From Erythrocercus mccallii (taxonomy: Eukaryota; Chordata; Aves; Passeriformes; Dicruridae), in NCBI GenBank assembly GCA_013397435.1, contig VZRG01001945.1, forward strand, positions 37,139 to 101,138: 64,000 nucleotides of DNA, given 5' to 3'. The stretch's first letter is position 1, and each line of letters starts with the position of its first letter. Both the position numbers and the translations under genes were made by a program. Positions 61,425 to 64,000 of the stretch are shown piece by piece. The notes under the pieces were generated by a model. The model worked only from the letters and a program-made list of their open reading frames with translations. It was not told the origin of the DNA and did no database searches.

Positions 61425-64000
61425 GTAAGGCCAGTGCTGCAGTCCAGCTCTGCCCCGTGCCAGTGGCACGACCAGAATGCAAACAAGATAATTAGGGAAA
61501 CACCTCTGAGGAAAGCATCCCTTCTAAGGCAGGCAGGAGAAGTTATTTCTTGGAGCTCTCCGCTGTGAAACGCAGCTCCTCTGCCACAGCCCCAGCAGCT
61601 CAGCTTTGAGGCAATTCCTCAGACAAAGGATGTGCTGGAGCTGGGGTACATCCCTGCTGCACGGGGATGCTGCGTGCTCAGCCCCTCTGCCCTCACCTCC
61701 CCTCTGCTCAGAGAGCTCTGCTGCAAGGGCGCAGCTGCTTACAAATGATGCTGAGCTGCTCGGATAAATTAGGATGTTTTTTCTGGACATTTTGTTTTTC
61801 CTCTGCAGCCACGAAGAGGACAAACACTGAACCTCCTGCCTGGAGCTGCCTCAGATGCTGGCAGGGAGAAAATAGTAAAGGTTGTTTTGTCTGGTGCCTA
61901 AGTGGATGAAATGGCACATTTGCCCTAAGAGAAAACTGGGTAATTCCTGAGACTGGCAGAACAACGCTCCTGCTAACAGTATCATGCTCAAAATCCTCTG
62001 TACATCCTTTCCAAGTACATTTTTAAATTGTTAGCACTTAAACAAGGCACAGAAGCAACACTGTTAGGAAGGACAAGGGAACTACATTACTTTGGTTTTA
62101 GAAGCAGCTTCAGGAACAGATTATCAGCCAGTGTAAGTCAATAACTCTGCACTGTTTTTAATAGAGTGACCCAGGCTTATATGAGTTCTTCCTCTGCAAA
62201 TAGCACCTCAGACCTCCCCTTTTACAGCATCTCAGATGCATGCTTTGGGGATATTCCATTGTCAAGAAGGATCTATTTTTCTAACAGTTCTCATGCAAAC
62301 ATATCCCCAAATGTGACAGCCAGACAACTCCCATACCAGCCCTGCTAATGGATTTCTGCAAAGTCTAGACCTGCATGCACTGTGCTTTGGGAATATGTTT
62401 GTTTTGAGTGCTACCAGAAATAGCATCTCCACCACTGTGCCATCCATTACATGGGTGCTACCCTCAAGGAATTCTTTCACAGCTCTCCGCTGAGAGTTCA
62501 GCATTTTGCTCCTAACTAAAAGGAAGAAAAGGGATAGAAACCTCGAGTATCCTGCCTGGTTATTACAAATCCACTGTGGCACTGGGGATGTTCCCAGTCT
62601 GGGACCAAGGTCCCCACCTGCAAAGTGTCACAGAGTTAATCTCTCCCTAAGCTTGGATATTTTCCCTCCTACAGATATTATCTAAAATCTGAAATAAGGC
62701 TGAGGCAGCTCCAGCCATGTCCGTTTCTGCATTCAACAAGATGCACTGTTTTTATGGGAGAACGAGCAGAAAGTGCTGAAACAGCACTGGGCAACAGAGA
62801 ACAGGCTCTGCTTAGGCACCTTTAGTTCAAGAAAATGCTGATGCAGGGCACCGAGACCAGAAAATATTAGAATTGCTTTAGTCAGGCTGAAAAAATGGCA
62901 TGCAATTATCAAAATCATCAGAAAAGGCTGCATTTGCAGGGGATCCACCCAGAGACTTGATTACTGCCACAGCTGCCCCTGCATTTCTCAGGGGTTCCCT
63001 AAAATCACAGACTGAGCCCAGCCAGGGCAGGGAGATCTGCAGGAGGGGACAGAGCAGCACACAGGTCACTAACTCACTGCTAGACACGAGTCAAACAATA
63101 CAAAATAAAAGTAGCTCTTGGGGATGCTGTGACCTTTGCTGTTACAGATGGGTTTATTCCAAATGACAGAAGCATTTAAATGACTGGGTAATGGTTTCCC
63201 CTCCAAAATTGCATTTCTTGCTACATCAGACATTGCTGATTGCTAAATTATAGTTTAAGTAGTTTTTTCCAGTCCTTGCTCCACAGGAGCTGGCTGGGAC
63301 AGTGATATCATTCCTAAGGAAAAACCACAAACTTTCAAGTGAGCTACAGTCAAGTTCAATTAAAAACAACACAAGCATTTAGAGCCACAAAGAACAAAAC
63401 TTTCTACAGCCAGCTGGCCTGGAGGGGGAAAAAAAACCCCATAAAATCAAGGCTTATTTTGTGTAGCAGCAGATTTAAGTCAGTGTGGTGGCATTTTGGG
63501 TGCTGCAAGGGCTGCATGGGGAGAATGGACTCTGCTGAGGATGGATAAAGGCCTGACTGTTGAAGAGCCTCAGTCTACACTGGTGAAAAGCAAGTCCAAA
63601 GTGCAGCGTGGAGTAACAACAGGGCAGGCAAAGAGCAGCCCAGAGGGGCTGGAGCCACAGCAAGAGAGCAGGCAGGGAGTAACAAGCTCCTGCAGTGAGG
63701 AATGAAGTAAAACAAAAGGCTGGTCTGGAAAAGCTGTGGCAGTGGAAAAAACAGGACACATTTGCACAGGTTTGTTCCAAGTGGCCAGCTAAGCACTGCT
63801 GCCTGTGAAGCTGTGCACACATCATGCTGTGATCCCAGGTGAGATCCACCCTGCTCAGGTGTCCTGGGCTGCAATATGTGACCAGCAGTGTGTGCTTTAT
63901 TTGCCATCTGTTGAAACGAGTTAGGGAGGTGTTTTCTTTATCTCTTCTATAACCTATTCCTTGTGACTCCAGGGGGAAGGGGTTTGGGTGTGTTCTGTTC

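Larger units (their letters stand above)
40688..64000 (-). other. DCX: Large DCX intron, running off the window
   Basis: Nothing to the right of 40687 resembles the earlier DCX exons (first DC domain or the start of the second), so at least 23.3 kb is intron. It holds AT-rich and GT/GTAT repeats (43410-43596), a gap, a CR1 fragment, a (TA)n run, three homeodomain-site-rich blocks and one perfect hairpin sequence. The longest frame, 54577-55152 on the plus strand (191 codons), has no recognisable domain. No other gene is supported. Confidence 0.85.

Overview
This window is vertebrate nuclear DNA, almost certainly from a bird and probably a songbird. It has two assembly gaps (6859-7218 and 45093-45217), three CR1 LINE 3' ends, LTR-like sequences of the kinds common in passerines, short microsatellites and a GC-rich CpG island in otherwise AT-rich DNA. 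There is no prokaryotic or mobile-system architecture. The species call is inference from repeat types and memory, not from a search.

The one gene I can name is DCX (doublecortin), on the minus strand. Its last four coding exons are at 40585-40687, 36377-36499 (or 36362-36499 with an alternative donor), 29730-29824 and 26125-26181. Phases join cleanly (0, 1, 1, 0). They encode 125 residues: the end of the second doublecortin domain and the Ser/Pro-rich tail ending in DLYLPLSLDDSDSLGDSM. The exon upstream of 40687 is not in the window, so 40688-64000 is intron. The 3'UTR starts at 26124 and runs left. Its end cannot be fixed from sequence alone; a good minus-strand poly(A) signal lies at 14457-14462.

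Left part (1-14 kb): CR1 remnant, featureless intergenic DNA, then an unusual cluster. This cluster has GGCAA/TTGCC repeats in inverted arrangement around a gap, a ~185-bp repeat family, a 20-bp minisatellite, and a CpG island with CCAAT, GC and TATA boxes on the plus strand. A possible short transcription unit follows the island, with a first-AUG ORF of 39 codons and a close poly(A) signal. An LTR lies at about 12.2-12.6 kb.

Middle part (14-41 kb): putative DCX 3'UTR and the DCX coding exons. A ~650-bp block of the 3'UTR is present a second time, nearly identical, in the last intron. Two copies of one LTR-like family sit in the last and third-last introns of the gene, i.e. downstream of the 29.7-kb exon and of the 40.6-kb exon.

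Right part (41-64 kb): a large DCX intron with microsatellites, a gap, a CR1 fragment, three AT-rich blocks dense in homeodomain-type sites, and a perfect 31-bp inverted repeat at 61337-61424. No other protein-coding gene is supported.
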